A DNA stretch of 64,000 nucleotides. Origin: Paenibacillus sp. G2S3 (GTDB lineage: Bacteria; Bacillota; Bacilli; Paenibacillales; Paenibacillaceae). Location of the stretch: the NCBI RefSeq assembly GCF_030123105.1, contig NZ_CP126095.1, positions 5,332,001 through 5,396,000 on the forward strand, read 5' to 3'. How positions within the stretch are numbered: the first letter of the stretch is position 1; each line of letters opens with the position of its first letter. The notes below the pieces were generated by a model. It had not been told where the DNA came from and did no database searches. It was given only the letters and a program-made list of their open reading frames with translations. Of this stretch, positions 47,513 to 56,162 are shown piece after piece. The position numbers and the translations under genes are program-made.

Positions 47513-47615
47513 CTTCGCACCTTACCGCGCCTTACATCCCTCCATTCGTGCCTCCAACATCCCATACGTATATTTCGCCTAAATTAACATCCAATTAACC
47601 CTCAAACTTATCAGC

Positions 47616-48287
47616 TCAATCCCAGTAATAAAGGACATCTCGTGCCAGCCTATACTCAACATTTTTAACACCAATCCCTCTTCTCACAGGCTTCAACCAG
47701 CCCTTTTCACACAATTTTATCAGCATTAAACGTACCGTTTTAGGGTCGAGCGTAAAATAATCTGCTACATCTTTAGGACGGACTGTCCCCGCTTGGCGAA
47801 CCACTAATCGCATAATTTCCTTCTCAGCAAGTAGCAGTTGACCCCGTGGTGCATCAACAATTAAGTAACGGCTTAGCACCACACGCAGCAGTGTAATACA
47901 TAACTCAGGACGCTGTTCCACATCATCGTAGGCAAATGAAATTACTTGGTAACCCATTCCGTACAGAAACGTCTCACGATTTAGCTCATTACAATATTTC
48001 AGTCTATCCATGTCTCTTACGTGTGTAGCATACCCTTTGATCTCGAACAAGAGCTTAATAGGCCCCGGCAAAAAAGCATAATCCGCGAAATAAGATCGCC
48101 CGCGCCAATCCAGCACCTCATACTCCGGATGTAGATCATTGAAATCCCCACGAAGCGGCCACCATACATTCTGCAAAAACATTTCTTCGGCATGACGATG
48201 CCCTCTCTCCAATCTCCCTCGTCGTTCTCCGGTCCTGCTCGCCAGATGCTGCTCAATAAATGCTTCATGGGCTTGTTCATAATTCAT
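47616..48287 (-). CDS. PD-(D/E)XK nuclease-like protein with C-terminal winged helix
   Basis: A 223-residue protein I cannot assign to a named family. Residues 55-86 (YEVLDWRGRSYFADYAFLP...LLFEIKGY) fit a PD-(D/E)XK nuclease core with Asp69, Glu82 and Lys84 as candidate metal ligands. Residues ~150-220 (MRLVVRQAGTVRPKDVADYFTLDPKTVRLMLIKLCEKGWLKP) look like a winged helix-turn-helix. The ATG at 48287 has GGGGGAG at 6 nt; an earlier in-frame start lies inside the ispG terminator. No methylase or other restriction partner is adjacent. It might be a DNA repair or regulatory nuclease, or a catalytically dead DNA-binding protein. Confidence 0.7.
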   Translation of the reverse strand: MNYEQAHEAFIEQHLASRTGERRGRLERGHRHAEEMFLQNVWWPLRGDFNDLHPEYEVLDWRGRSYFADYAFLPGPIKLLFEIKGYATHVRDMDRLKYCNELNRETFLYGMGYQVISFAYDDVEQRPELCITLLRVVLSRYLIVDAPRGQLLLAEKEIMRLVVRQAGTVRPKDVADYFTLDPKTVRLMLIKLCEKGWLKPVRRGIGVKNVEYRLARDVLYYWD

Positions 48288-48318
48288 TGGCCACTCCCCC
48301 TCAATCATTAATTCCACG

Positions 48319-48375
48319 CAAAAAGAACGCCCCGTTCCCACCACCGGATGTACCGGAGTGTAACAGGGCGTTCTT
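48319..48375 (-). terminator. Terminator of ispG
   Basis: On the minus strand AAGAACGCCCTGTTA pairs with AACGGGGCGTTCTT, with a CCGG-rich inner hairpin, followed by TTTTTG. It also overlaps the 5' region of the nuclease-like gene. Confidence 0.85.
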
Positions 48376-48418
48376 CGCCACTTATTATTAACGAATCATA
48401 AATTCGTAAAAGACCAAA

Positions 48419-49546
48419 TTACTTCGATTGCACCGGAGGTGCAAGGTTAGCATGAGCGCGACCTGGGATTTCTCCTGTTTCCTCATACGCTACAACAATC
48501 GCATCAATTTCTTTCTTCAGTTCGTTCACTAGTTCCGCTTCAGGCACCTTACGAATCATCTGGCCGTAACGGAACAACAAACCTTCCCCACGGGCGCCAG
48601 CAATACCGATATCTGCTTCACGCGCCTCACCAGGACCATTAACAGCACAGCCGAGAACGGAAACTTTAATAGGCACCTTAAGCTTCGAAATGTACTCTTC
48701 CACCTCATTAGCGATAGAGAAGAGATCAATATCGAGTCGTCCGCAAGTGGGACAGGAAATGAGTGTAGCCGCATTAGAGATCAGACCAAAGGTCTTCAGC
48801 AGCTCGCGTGCCACCTTAACTTCTTCCACTGGATCTGCGCTAAGCGAGATACGAAGGGTGCTGCCGATGCCCATAGAGAGCAGTGCACCGATACCCGCGG
48901 AGCTCTTTACTGTACCGGCAAACAACGTGCCGGATTCTGTAATCCCAAGGTGCAGCGGATAAGGAATAACTTCCGCAGCCTGACGGTAAGCTTCGATGGC
49001 CATTGGCACATCGGATGCTTTTAAGGAAACGATAATGTCGTGGAAATCCAGCTCTTCCAGAATCCCAATATGGTACAATGCACTTTCTACCATAGCTTCC
49101 GGAGTCGGGTATCCGTATTTCTCCAAAAGATGATTCTCCAAAGAACCGGCGTTTACACCAATCCGAATCGGAATTCCTTTTTCTTTACACGCTTTAACTA
49201 CTGCTTCTACCTTCTCCCGACGACCGATATTGCCCGGATTAATCCGTACTTTATCGATGCCGTTCTCAATAGCCATCAGCGCGAGCTTATAGTTAAAATG
49301 AATATCCGCTACGAGTGGGATATGAATCTGCTTCTTGATCTCCTTAATCGCGGCGGCTGCCTCTTCATTGTTGACAGTAACGCGTACCAGTTGGCAGCCT
49401 GCTTCCTCAAGCCGTAAAATTTCAGCTACAGTAGCCTCCACGTCAGCTGTTTTGGTTGTACACATGCTTTGAATCGCAACCTCGTTGTTTCCCCCAATAA
49501 TGAGCCCGCCAACATTGACAGGACGGGTTTGGTGTCTCAAGAACAT
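48419..49546 (-). CDS. ispG: 4-hydroxy-3-methylbut-2-enyl diphosphate synthase
   Basis: IspG (GcpE) converts MEcPP to HMBPP in the MEP isoprenoid pathway using a 4Fe-4S cluster. The 375-residue protein starts [18 protein letters not shown], has IQSMCTTKT, and carries the cluster cysteines in [11 protein letters not shown] and [12 protein letters not shown]. The ATG at 49546 has GGGGGAG at 7 nt; 14 upstream in-frame codons are untranslated. It follows clpX and has its own terminator. Confidence 0.96.
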   Translation of the reverse strand: MFLRHQTRPVNVGGLIIGGNNEVAIQSMCTTKTADVEATVAEILRLEEAGCQLVRVTVNNEEAAAAIKEIKKQIHIPLVADIHFNYKLALMAIENGIDKVRINPGNIGRREKVEAVVKACKEKGIPIRIGVNAGSLENHLLEKYGYPTPEAMVESALYHIGILEELDFHDIIVSLKASDVPMAIEAYRQAAEVIPYPLHLGITESGTLFAGTVKSSAGIGALLSMGIGSTLRISLSADPVEEVKVARELLKTFGLISNAATLISCPTCGRLDIDLFSIANEVEEYISKLKVPIKVSVLGCAVNGPGEAREADIGIAGARGEGLLFRYGQMIRKVPEAELVNELKKEIDAIVVAYEETGEIPGRAHANLAPPVQSK

Positions 49547-49655
49547 GATTTTTCTCCCCCATAACGCCAAAGCTCCACCCCTTCGCAACCGCTAGTGAAG
49601 CGGGATAAGCGGAAGAAAGGTGGAGACAGTGACATGTATTGTTAAGGTAAGCGAC

Positions 49656-50912
49656 TTACGCGCTTTCCTCTTTCTTCTTGTCTTTCTTTAGGTTCAATTC
49701 AGGCAAAGCCTTCTCTTGAACAACCTGCTCCGTGATCACACAATCTTTAATATCATCGCGTGAAGGAACTTCATACATCACATCAAGCATGATGCTCTCA
49801 ATAATCGCGCGCAGTCCACGGGCTCCCGTATTGCGTTTGATCGCTTCCTTGGCAATCGCTTCGAGTGCCAACGGTTCGAACTTCAACGCTACGTTATCCA
49901 TTTCCAGCAGCTTGATGTATTGTTTCGTGAGTGCATTCTTAGGCTCAGAAAGGATACGTACCAGCGTATTCTCATCAAGCGGCTCCAAAGTCGAGATGAC
50001 TGGCAGACGGCCTACAAATTCAGGAATTAATCCGAATTTGAGCAAGTCTTCAGGCAATACCATCGACAAATATTCGCCAGGCTTGAGATCCTTTTGTCCT
50101 TCAACCGCTGCGTTGAAGCCAATGACTTTTTTACCGATACGGCGTTTAATCATTTGCTCCAGACCATCAAAGGCACCGCCCACGATGAACAAGATGTTCG
50201 TCGTATCAATTTGAATAAACTCTTGATGAGGATGCTTACGTCCACCTTGTGGAGGTACAGAAGCAACCGTTCCTTCCAGAATCTTCAGAAGCGCCTGCTG
50301 CACACCTTCACCGGATACGTCACGAGTAATGGACGGATTCTCGGATTTACGTGCCACTTTATCAATCTCATCAATATAGATAATGCCGCGTTCGGCTTTC
50401 TCCACATCATAATCTGCCGCTTGAATCAGCTTAAGCAGAATGTTCTCAACATCCTCGCCGACATAACCAGCTTCCGTTAGGGAAGTAGCATCTGCAATCG
50501 CAAAAGGAACGTTGATAATCTTCGCCATCGTCTGTGCGAGCAAAGTTTTACCCGAACCTGTTGGACCGAGCAAAAGAATATTACTCTTCGTCAGTTCAAC
50601 ATCTTCGATTTTGCTTTGGCTGTTCACACGTTTATAGTGATTGTAAACCGCAACAGACAGCGATTTTTTCGCTTGCTCTTGACCGATTACATATTGATCC
50701 AAAATATCGCGGATTTCCTTTGGTTTCGGAATATCCTTCAGATCAAGCTCTTCCTCATGACCGAGCTCTTCTTCCACGATTTCCGTGCAAAGCTCGATAC
50801 ATTCGTCACATATATAAACGCCCGGTCCTGCTACAAGCTTACGAACCTGCTCTTGTGATTTGCCGCAAAAAGAACATTTCAATTGCCCTTTTTCATCATT
50901 AAATTTAAACAT
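49656..50912 (-). CDS. clpX: ATP-dependent Clp protease ATPase subunit ClpX
   Basis: 418-residue unfoldase that feeds ClpP. The N-terminal zinc domain has Cys13, Cys16, Cys35 and Cys38 (CSFCGKS...[10 protein letters not shown]). The AAA+ module has Walker [29 protein letters not shown], and the ClpP-binding IGF-type loop in [10 protein letters not shown]. It begins 12 nt after the clpP stop, so the two form an operon, unlike B. subtilis where they are separate. Confidence 0.97.
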   Translation of the reverse strand: MFKFNDEKGQLKCSFCGKSQEQVRKLVAGPGVYICDECIELCTEIVEEELGHEEELDLKDIPKPKEIRDILDQYVIGQEQAKKSLSVAVYNHYKRVNSQSKIEDVELTKSNILLLGPTGSGKTLLAQTMAKIINVPFAIADATSLTEAGYVGEDVENILLKLIQAADYDVEKAERGIIYIDEIDKVARKSENPSITRDVSGEGVQQALLKILEGTVASVPPQGGRKHPHQEFIQIDTTNILFIVGGAFDGLEQMIKRRIGKKVIGFNAAVEGQKDLKPGEYLSMVLPEDLLKFGLIPEFVGRLPVISTLEPLDENTLVRILSEPKNALTKQYIKLLEMDNVALKFEPLALEAIAKEAIKRNTGARGLRAIIESIMLDVMYEVPSRDDIKDCVITEQVVQEKALPELNLKKDKKKEESA

Positions 50913-50924
50913 CTAACCACCCCT

Positions 50925-51515
50925 TTAAGATTTCATCGGTGAAGAAAGAACCTGGTCAATAAGCCCATATTCCTTGGCTTCTTCCGCGCTCATGAAGTTA
51001 TCGCGGTCTGTGTCCCGTTCGATTTTTTCAAGGGGCTGACCTGTGCGATCTACATAAATTTGATTCAACTTCTGTTTCGTCTTAAGGATCCAGTCCGTAT
51101 GAATCCAAATGTCAGACGCTTGACCTTGAACACCGCCGAGCGGTTGATGAATCATAACTTCGCTGTTGGTCAGCGCATATCTTTTACCCTTAGCCCCAGC
51201 TGTTAGAAGGAGCGATCCCATGCTTGCCGCCATTCCTACACAAATGGTTGAAACATCCGGTTTGATATATTGCATCGTATCGTATATACCCATGCCGGCT
51301 GTTACTGAACCACCGGGTGAGTTGAGGTACAAGTGAATGTCCTTCTCGGGATCATCTGCTGCAAGAAACAGCAATTGAGCAATAACCAGATTGGCGACAT
51401 CATCGTCAATCGCACTGCTTAAGAAGATAATGCGATCCTTGAGCAATCTGGAATAGATATCGTATGAACGTTCCCCACGACTTGTTGATTCCACAACCAT
51501 TGGTACCAGACTCAT
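50925..51515 (-). CDS. clpP: ATP-dependent Clp protease proteolytic subunit ClpP
   Basis: 196-residue serine peptidase. The catalytic Ser98 is in GMAASMGS, His123 in MIHQPLGG, and the Asp near 172 in the [11 protein letters not shown] segment. Length and motifs are standard. The first gene of clpP-clpX, with a promoter at 51565-51593. Confidence 0.97.
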   Translation of the reverse strand: MSLVPMVVESTSRGERSYDIYSRLLKDRIIFLSSAIDDDVANLVIAQLLFLAADDPEKDIHLYLNSPGGSVTAGMGIYDTMQYIKPDVSTICVGMAASMGSLLLTAGAKGKRYALTNSEVMIHQPLGGVQGQASDIWIHTDWILKTKQKLNQIYVDRTGQPLEKIERDTDRDNFMSAEEAKEYGLIDQVLSSPMKS

Positions 51516-51564
51516 GCCACCAACCTCTTTTCTCTATACAGATTAGTCTTATCGTTTCAAAAAT

Positions 51565-51593
51565 ATTTTAACACGTTCACGGCGCGATGTCAT
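51565..51593 (-). promoter_or_regulatory. Sigma-A promoter of clpP-clpX
   Basis: On the minus strand ATGACA (51593-51588) and TAAAAT (51570-51565) are 17 nt apart, about 50 nt before the clpP start. I see no CtsR heptamer pair beside it. Confidence 0.55.
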
Positions 51594-51712
51594 TTTTTCA
51601 CTACAGCTGACCTGTCCACTCCTTGTGAATAGTGACATTACTACGCCAATACCACTAATACCATACGCTCATTCGATACCTATGTAATCACATATATCTG
51701 TGGCCGAGGATA

Positions 51713-51748
51713 AAAATAAGGCACGTAACGAAACTTACGTGCCTTATC
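51713..51748 (-). terminator. Terminator of tig
   Basis: On the minus strand ATAAGGCACGTAA pairs perfectly with TTACGTGCCTTAT and is followed by TTTTA. Confidence 0.9.
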
Positions 51749-51800
51749 ATATCTGTATGGAGGCCGACTAACTTGGCCGTTCTAGGTAGTTTAAAAAATC

Positions 51801-53135
51801 TTACTCAGCTTTAGTGTCTTCAGCAGCTGGTGCTTCTTCTACTGCTTCAACTTCTACACTATTGCTAACAAGGAAATCAATGGTTTTGCGCAAAGAAAGT
51901 TCTTCGCTCAAGCTGCCCAGTGAACCGTTAGCTGCCAAGATGCTGCGAATTTCTTCAGGAGTACGTTTGTAAGCTTCAGCCATAGTAGCCAACTCTTCGT
52001 TAACTTCTTCTTCGGAAACTTCAATCTTCTCTTCTTTAGCAATAACTTCCAATACCAAGTTGTTGCGAACGCGTTTTTCAGCATCGCCTTTCATTTGGTT
52101 CTGCAAGTCTTCACGTGTTTGGCCGGAGAAGCTAAGGAACATATCCATGTTCATACCTTGTTGACGAAGACGAGTGTCGAAGTCACGAACCATGTTCTCA
52201 ACTTCGCTGTTGATCATTGCTTCTGGGATCTCAACTTCAGCGTTTTCTGCTGCTTTATCAACAACTGCGTTCTCACGAACACCTTTCAGTTCATCCTGTT
52301 TACGGGATTCAAGCTGAGCTTTCAGATCTGCTTTGTACTCTTCCAAAGTTTCGAATTCACTTACATCTTTAGCGAACTCATCATCGAGTGCAGGAAGTTG
52401 CTTGCGTTTGATTTCGTGCAGCTTCACTTTGAATACTGCTTTCTTACCCGCAAGGTTCTCTGCATGATATTCATCTGGGAAAGTAACTTCGATATCTTTG
52501 AAATCTCCAGTGCCCATTCCCACTACTTGCTCTTCAAATCCAGGAATGAAGGAATTGCTACCAAGCTCAAGAGAATGACGCTCAGCTTTTCCGCCTTCGA
52601 ACGGTACGTCATCAACGTATCCGTCAAAATCGATCACAGCGATGTCGCCGTTAGCTGCTGCTTCTTCTTCAACTACTACGAGTTCAGCATGACGCTCTTG
52701 CAGACGAGCAAGCTCAGCGCTCAGCTCTTCTTCAGTCACTTCAGCTTTTTGTACTGGAACTTCCAGACCTTTGTAATCGCCAAGCTTCACTTCAGGTTTA
52801 ACCGTGATCTTCGCTTTGAAGATAAAGGATTGACCTTTAGCAAATTGCTCAATATCAACTTCAGGACGGTCTACAGGGAAGATGTCAGTTTGTTCAACTG
52901 CTTCACCGTAAGCTTCAGGAAGAAGAATGTCGATTGCATCTTGGTACAAGCTTTCTACACCAAAACGGGATTCAAAGATCGGGCGTGGTACTTTACCTTT
53001 ACGGAAGCCTGGTACGTTAGCTTTCTTAACGACTTTGTTAAAAGCTTTATCAAGTGCTGCTGCAACGCGTTCTGCGTCAACTTCTACTTCAAGAACTCCA
53101 AGGTTCTTCTCTATTTTTTCCCATGTTGCTTTCAT
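51801..53135 (-). CDS. tig: Trigger factor
   Basis: A ribosome-associated chaperone and prolyl isomerase. The 444-residue protein has the ribosome-binding loop VPGFRKGKVPR (~41-51), a central FKBP domain (~150-250, with GDIAVIDFDGYVDDVPFEGG) and a helical C-terminal chaperone region ending in an acidic tail. The ATG has GGAGGG 11 nt upstream. A terminator separates it from clpP. The ysoA-like gene lies just upstream. Confidence 0.97.
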   Translation of the reverse strand: MKATWEKIEKNLGVLEVEVDAERVAAALDKAFNKVVKKANVPGFRKGKVPRPIFESRFGVESLYQDAIDILLPEAYGEAVEQTDIFPVDRPEVDIEQFAKGQSFIFKAKITVKPEVKLGDYKGLEVPVQKAEVTEEELSAELARLQERHAELVVVEEEAAANGDIAVIDFDGYVDDVPFEGGKAERHSLELGSNSFIPGFEEQVVGMGTGDFKDIEVTFPDEYHAENLAGKKAVFKVKLHEIKRKQLPALDDEFAKDVSEFETLEEYKADLKAQLESRKQDELKGVRENAVVDKAAENAEVEIPEAMINSEVENMVRDFDTRLRQQGMNMDMFLSFSGQTREDLQNQMKGDAEKRVRNNLVLEVIAKEEKIEVSEEEVNEELATMAEAYKRTPEEIRSILAANGSLGSLSEELSLRKTIDFLVSNSVEVEAVEEAPAAEDTKAE

Positions 53136-53233
53136 ATTATACTTTTCCCTCCAAAATATAGGTTCACAAGTTTACTTCAAAAAATGATACAATCCACGCA
53201 CAGAATAACCATTATATTATATACAACATTACT

Positions 53234-54166
53234 TTATTTATCAAGTAGAGAAGTCTTTACAAAACCCTTGATCGCACGATAAGCCCCCTCAAATTGAAAG
53301 CGCATGCCGTCGGTAATGCCGTACATTCCACGAGTCTCTTCCTCTTGCCGTGTACCGTTTAAGCTCTCAGATACGAACTGGTGTAACGCCCCTGCCCATA
53401 TATCGAGTAGCGCGTCTTCTCCATCCAGTAATTTCCGATACTCTTCCGATCCATAAATCGACATAACGAACTGGCCCCAGAGCTCCTGTGCAAAATAATA
53501 CAGCGTAGGCTCGTGTACCTCTGCTTGCTCGGCTACCCGCTCCAGCACCTGACTCACCTGCGGTGGAAAATCCTCTGTCTGCAGCGGCACACTTTCAATC
53601 TCTACCCATGCTGTTTCATGTCCACGAATCAGCTTGACCGTTCCCTGCATCCCACGCCGCCGAAGGGTCTGCAGCGTCCGAAATTGCAGCAGTGGGTGAA
53701 TATTATCCCCCTGCAGCCAAGCTGTCAGCGCCTCATCGACTCCGCCACCTTCCAGATAAGAAAGCTGCTCTAATGCTAGGATTGTCGCCTCTGACAGTGG
53801 CTCATTCATTACCCGCTGCAGCAGCTTTTGAGGATACCCCGCATCCTCAGTCATTTTTGATTTGGCCAAGAGACGGGCCATATCTTCTTCCCTCAAATCT
53901 TCGTCTTCGGGGTGAACGGCTCCCTCCGCATCTCCATTCTGGGAGGCATAAGGGAAAGCCGTTTCGAGCCATTCCAGCAGAGAACGCCATTCCTCGTAAT
54001 TTCGCTCTTCCTGTCCTTGACACTGCAGCAAAAAGCGAAGCAGCTCCATCGCTTCCCCGTATCGTTCACTCTCCAGCATCACCGTAAGCTGGATTTGATA
54101 ATAGTCCAGTGTCTTGGGAAACAGGACGATATTCTCTTTTGTGGCGGGGGAATCTGAATCTTTAAT
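53234..54166 (-). CDS. YsoA-like helical protein upstream of tig, apparent ATT start
   Basis: A 310-residue soluble protein of mostly helical, TPR-like composition (YYQIQLTVMLESERYGEAMELLRFLLQC, then ALEQLSYLEGGGVDEALTAWLQG), corresponding in place to the TPR protein YsoA next to tig in B. subtilis. No standard start gives a sensible N-terminus: the first GTG (54082) lies inside a predicted helix and has no ribosome binding site. An in-frame TAA occurs just upstream of AAGGAGG (54180-54174), and the codon 7 nt after that signal is ATT at 54166, giving IKDSDSPATKENIVLFPKTLDYY. An ATT start is inferred from this. Function is unknown. Confidence 0.75.
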   Translation of the reverse strand: MKDSDSPATKENIVLFPKTLDYYQIQLTVMLESERYGEAMELLRFLLQCQGQEERNYEEWRSLLEWLETAFPYASQNGDAEGAVHPEDEDLREEDMARLLAKSKMTEDAGYPQKLLQRVMNEPLSEATILALEQLSYLEGGGVDEALTAWLQGDNIHPLLQFRTLQTLRRRGMQGTVKLIRGHETAWVEIESVPLQTEDFPPQVSQVLERVAEQAEVHEPTLYYFAQELWGQFVMSIYGSEEYRKLLDGEDALLDIWAGALHQFVSESLNGTRQEEETRGMYGITDGMRFQFEGAYRAIKGFVKTSLLDK

Positions 54167-54359
54167 GAGGGCACCTCCTTATAGCTAATTATGTGAATTG
54201 AATTCTAAAACGTCATAAATGTTATTAAGACCTTAAGCTTCATCCGAAACTTAATAATTGTAGATTATAGCATACCCCGTACTCTTTTTAAAAAACAGCT
54301 TGAAAAACATCAACATACATGATATGATAATCCCTGCTTGCTTTTCAGCCAGCAATCAT

Positions 54360-54433
54360 GTCCCGGTAGCTCAGCTGGATAGAGCATGCGCCTTCTAAGC
54401 GCACGGTCAGGGGTTCGAATCCCTTCCGGGACG
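54360..54433 (+). tRNA. tRNA-Arg (anticodon TCT)
   Basis: A full cloverleaf: acceptor GTCCCGG with CCGGGAC, D arm AGCTCAGCTGGATAGAGC, anticodon stem TGCGC/GCGCA around CTTCTAA (anticodon TCT, reading AGA), and T arm with GGTTCGAATCC. The discriminator is G and the CCA end is not encoded. Confidence 0.97.
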
Positions 54434-54440
54434 TCAATTA

Positions 54441-54470
54441 GAAACAGCCTTCCTTCGGGGAGGCTGTTTC
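54441..54470 (+). terminator. Hairpin after tRNA-Arg with UUCG tetraloop
   Basis: GAAACAGCCTTCC and GGGAGGCTGTTTC form a perfect stem (one G-T pair) around TTCG. Only a weak T-rich tail follows (TGCGTTC), so termination is possible but not certain. Confidence 0.5.
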
Positions 54471-54561
54471 TGCGTTCAGGGGATGCGAAGCACAGAGGTT
54501 CGTCGGAGTATAGGCATCGAAAGCATACGCTTCGCAGTCAGCCCTTTAGGGCTGTATACCG

Positions 54562-54613
54562 CTCTGGACTCGTTAACAGCCTTCCTTCGGGGAGGCTGTT
54601 AACGAGTCCAGAG
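54562..54613. repeat. Long perfect hairpin sharing its core with the tRNA-proximal hairpin
   Basis: CTCTGGACTCGTTAACAGCC (54562-54581) is fully complementary to 54594-54613. The loop region repeats the AACAGCCTTCCTTCGGGG core of the 54441-54470 hairpin. The stem is about 26 bp with a UUCG tetraloop and has no T run after it on the plus strand. Confidence 0.85.
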
Positions 54614-55004
54614 GTAAAAAAACGGCTCAACAGACGAAATTAAAGTATCAATCATTGGACAGGTAGTTGAATTATTTGTGGCTGGACCCGACAGCTGGTG
54701 ATGCTTCTCGGCGCATCTTAGGGTAGTGTTTCGGATGGTCTACGATCAGTGCATTAGGCTTGTTGAGTAACTAAGGTCGGCCGAGTACAGTTGGCGTTCC
54801 TCAGAGCATCCTTGGGTGCTGTATCAACTGTGGTACGCTCGATACACTAGATTGGTTGAGGGAACTAGGGGCTCGACGGTAGCGGACTATGAGCAACTGG
54901 GTATCGGATTCGTGGCGGCTTACATTGGACGAGGACCTTTCAGTTTTTGCAGCTACATAGGATGAACAGATCGAATGGTTATTTCCTGCCGAGACTATAG
55001 TTTT

Positions 55005-55187
55005 AGGGAAATCCTCCCTGATATTTACCTATAATCTCAAAAAAACAAACTTTTTAGGGAATTCCTCCCTAAATATTACCTAATAACCGCTAATCATGAG
55101 TAATCAAGCATATTTCAGGGAGGTTTTCCCTAATTATGCTTCTAAAGAGCCTAAAACGCTGAATTTTCGGGAGATATTCCCTAATTA
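55005..55187. repeat. Composite inverted-repeat element, copy C
   Basis: Cores begin at 55005 (AGGGAAATCCTCCCTGATAT), 55056 (AGGGAATTCCTCCCTAAATA), 55117 (AGGGAGGTTTTCCCTAATTA) and 55168 (CGGGAGATATTCCCTAATTA): offsets 0, 51, 112 and 163. The last pair is in the opposite orientation to the first, as in copies A and B. Confidence 0.8.
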
Positions 55188-55245
55188 CGAATAAACACTT
55201 CAATCCATTACTAATCCATCGACAACCCATCAATAACCCTACAAA

Positions 55246-55278
55246 CTATTAAAGGCCTACAGGTTTCCCCCGCAGACC
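55246..55278 (-). terminator. Terminator of the pst operon
   Basis: On the minus strand GGTCTGCGGG pairs over 10 positions (with G-T pairs) with CCTGTAGGCC around GGAAA, followed by TTTAATAGTTT. It lies directly after pstA. Confidence 0.6.
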
Positions 55279-55286
55279 CCAATTCA

Positions 55287-56162
55287 TTACTTCCGGCGAT
55301 TGCTAAGCCACAGCGGAAATCGAAATACAAAATTGATAAACAAAACTACAAATACGAGTACGGCTGCCGACTTATCAGCAATTTGACGTGCATCTTCTAC
55401 AATCGCCTCGGATTGTACATACCAAAGGTGTACGGCTAGGGTTTCACCCGGCGAGAACAGATTGAAATCCCACATTTCGCCTGAGGTACTGAGACCAGCG
55501 GTAAGGATGATAACCGCAGATTCCCCGAAGGCGCGTCCAGCAACGAGACATATCCCAGTAACAATGGCAGACATTGCAACGGGTAGAACTACCGTCCGGA
55601 TCACGTGGAATTTAGTCATCCCAAGCGCATAACCAGCCTCGCGTATATCCCCAGGAACGGCACGTACCGCTTCCTCTGTTACTCGCGCAAGCATAGGTAG
55701 ATTCAGCAACGCCAAACTGACGCCCCCGCCAATAATCGTCAGACCGATATCGAAATACTCCGCAAAAATCGCAAGTCCGAGCATACCGAACACAATCGAA
55801 GGAACCGATGACAGTGATTCTACGCAAATACGTAGTGCCCCTGTAAATTTATTATCTGGCGCATACTCAGCCATATAGATTCCCGCACCCAAACCAATTG
55901 GAACGGAAATAATCAGCGAGATGAACAAAATGTAAAAGGAGTTAAACAGCACCGGGCCAATCCCACCACCTGCGTCAATCTCTTCAGGCTGTTTAATCAA
56001 GAAATCGGGCCGAAGTGCCGGTAGACCTTTACTAAGAATCGTGAAGAGCAGCCAGAAGATCAGCAGCATGACTAAAGCCCCAAGGGTATAAAACCCTATG
56101 GTGGCAATTTTATTGTTTCTTTGAGCACGCGCTGTATGCTTAGTACTTGCGAATCCGTTCAC
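55287..56162 (-). CDS. pstA: Phosphate ABC transporter permease PstA
   Basis: 291-residue inner-membrane subunit of the high-affinity phosphate importer, with six helices. It has the ABC-permease EAA loop (VRAVPGDIREAGYALGMTKFHVIRTVVLPVAMSAIVTG). The GTG start overlaps the pstC stop (GTGA) and has AAGGAGG upstream. It is the last gene of the operon; a terminator follows at once. Confidence 0.95.
   Translation of the reverse strand: MNGFASTKHTARAQRNNKIATIGFYTLGALVMLLIFWLLFTILSKGLPALRPDFLIKQPEEIDAGGGIGPVLFNSFYILFISLIISVPIGLGAGIYMAEYAPDNKFTGALRICVESLSSVPSIVFGMLGLAIFAEYFDIGLTIIGGGVSLALLNLPMLARVTEEAVRAVPGDIREAGYALGMTKFHVIRTVVLPVAMSAIVTGICLVAGRAFGESAVIILTAGLSTSGEMWDFNLFSPGETLAVHLWYVQSEAIVEDARQIADKSAAVLVFVVLFINFVFRFPLWLSNRRK

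Larger units (their letters stand above)
46722..47615. other. Long non-coding region between the nuclease-like gene and lonB
   Basis: About 890 nt. From low to high coordinates it holds the lonB promoter area, a possible structured segment at 46878-46974 (CTAGGGA/TCCCTAG closing stem), repeat copy B (47049-47292), and a G-poor stretch with short tandem repeats (47300-47610). A 73-codon minus-strand frame at 46796-47017 has no family match I recognise and I do not call it a gene. Confidence 0.6.
54434..55286. other. Long non-coding region between tRNA-Arg and pstA
   Basis: About 850 nt. The first ~180 nt are a cluster of strong hairpins (54441-54613). The stretch 54640-54980 is relatively G-rich on the plus strand with no gene I can support. 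Repeat copy C follows (55005-55187), then the pstA terminator. A pstB gene would be expected here and is absent. Confidence 0.6.

Noticed and set aside
49571..49625. CTCCACC/GGTGGAG inverted repeat between ispG and clpX as a terminator
   Set aside because: No T run follows on either strand and the ~40-nt loop is poorly structured.
51516..51711. CtsR operator upstream of clpP
   Set aside because: I looked for the GGTCAAA heptamer pair and did not find a convincing one.
52095..53282. 395-codon plus-strand frame antisense to tig
   Set aside because: Phe/Ser/Leu-rich translation of a Glu/Lys/Ala-rich gene on the opposite strand, with no plausible domain; tig is unambiguous.
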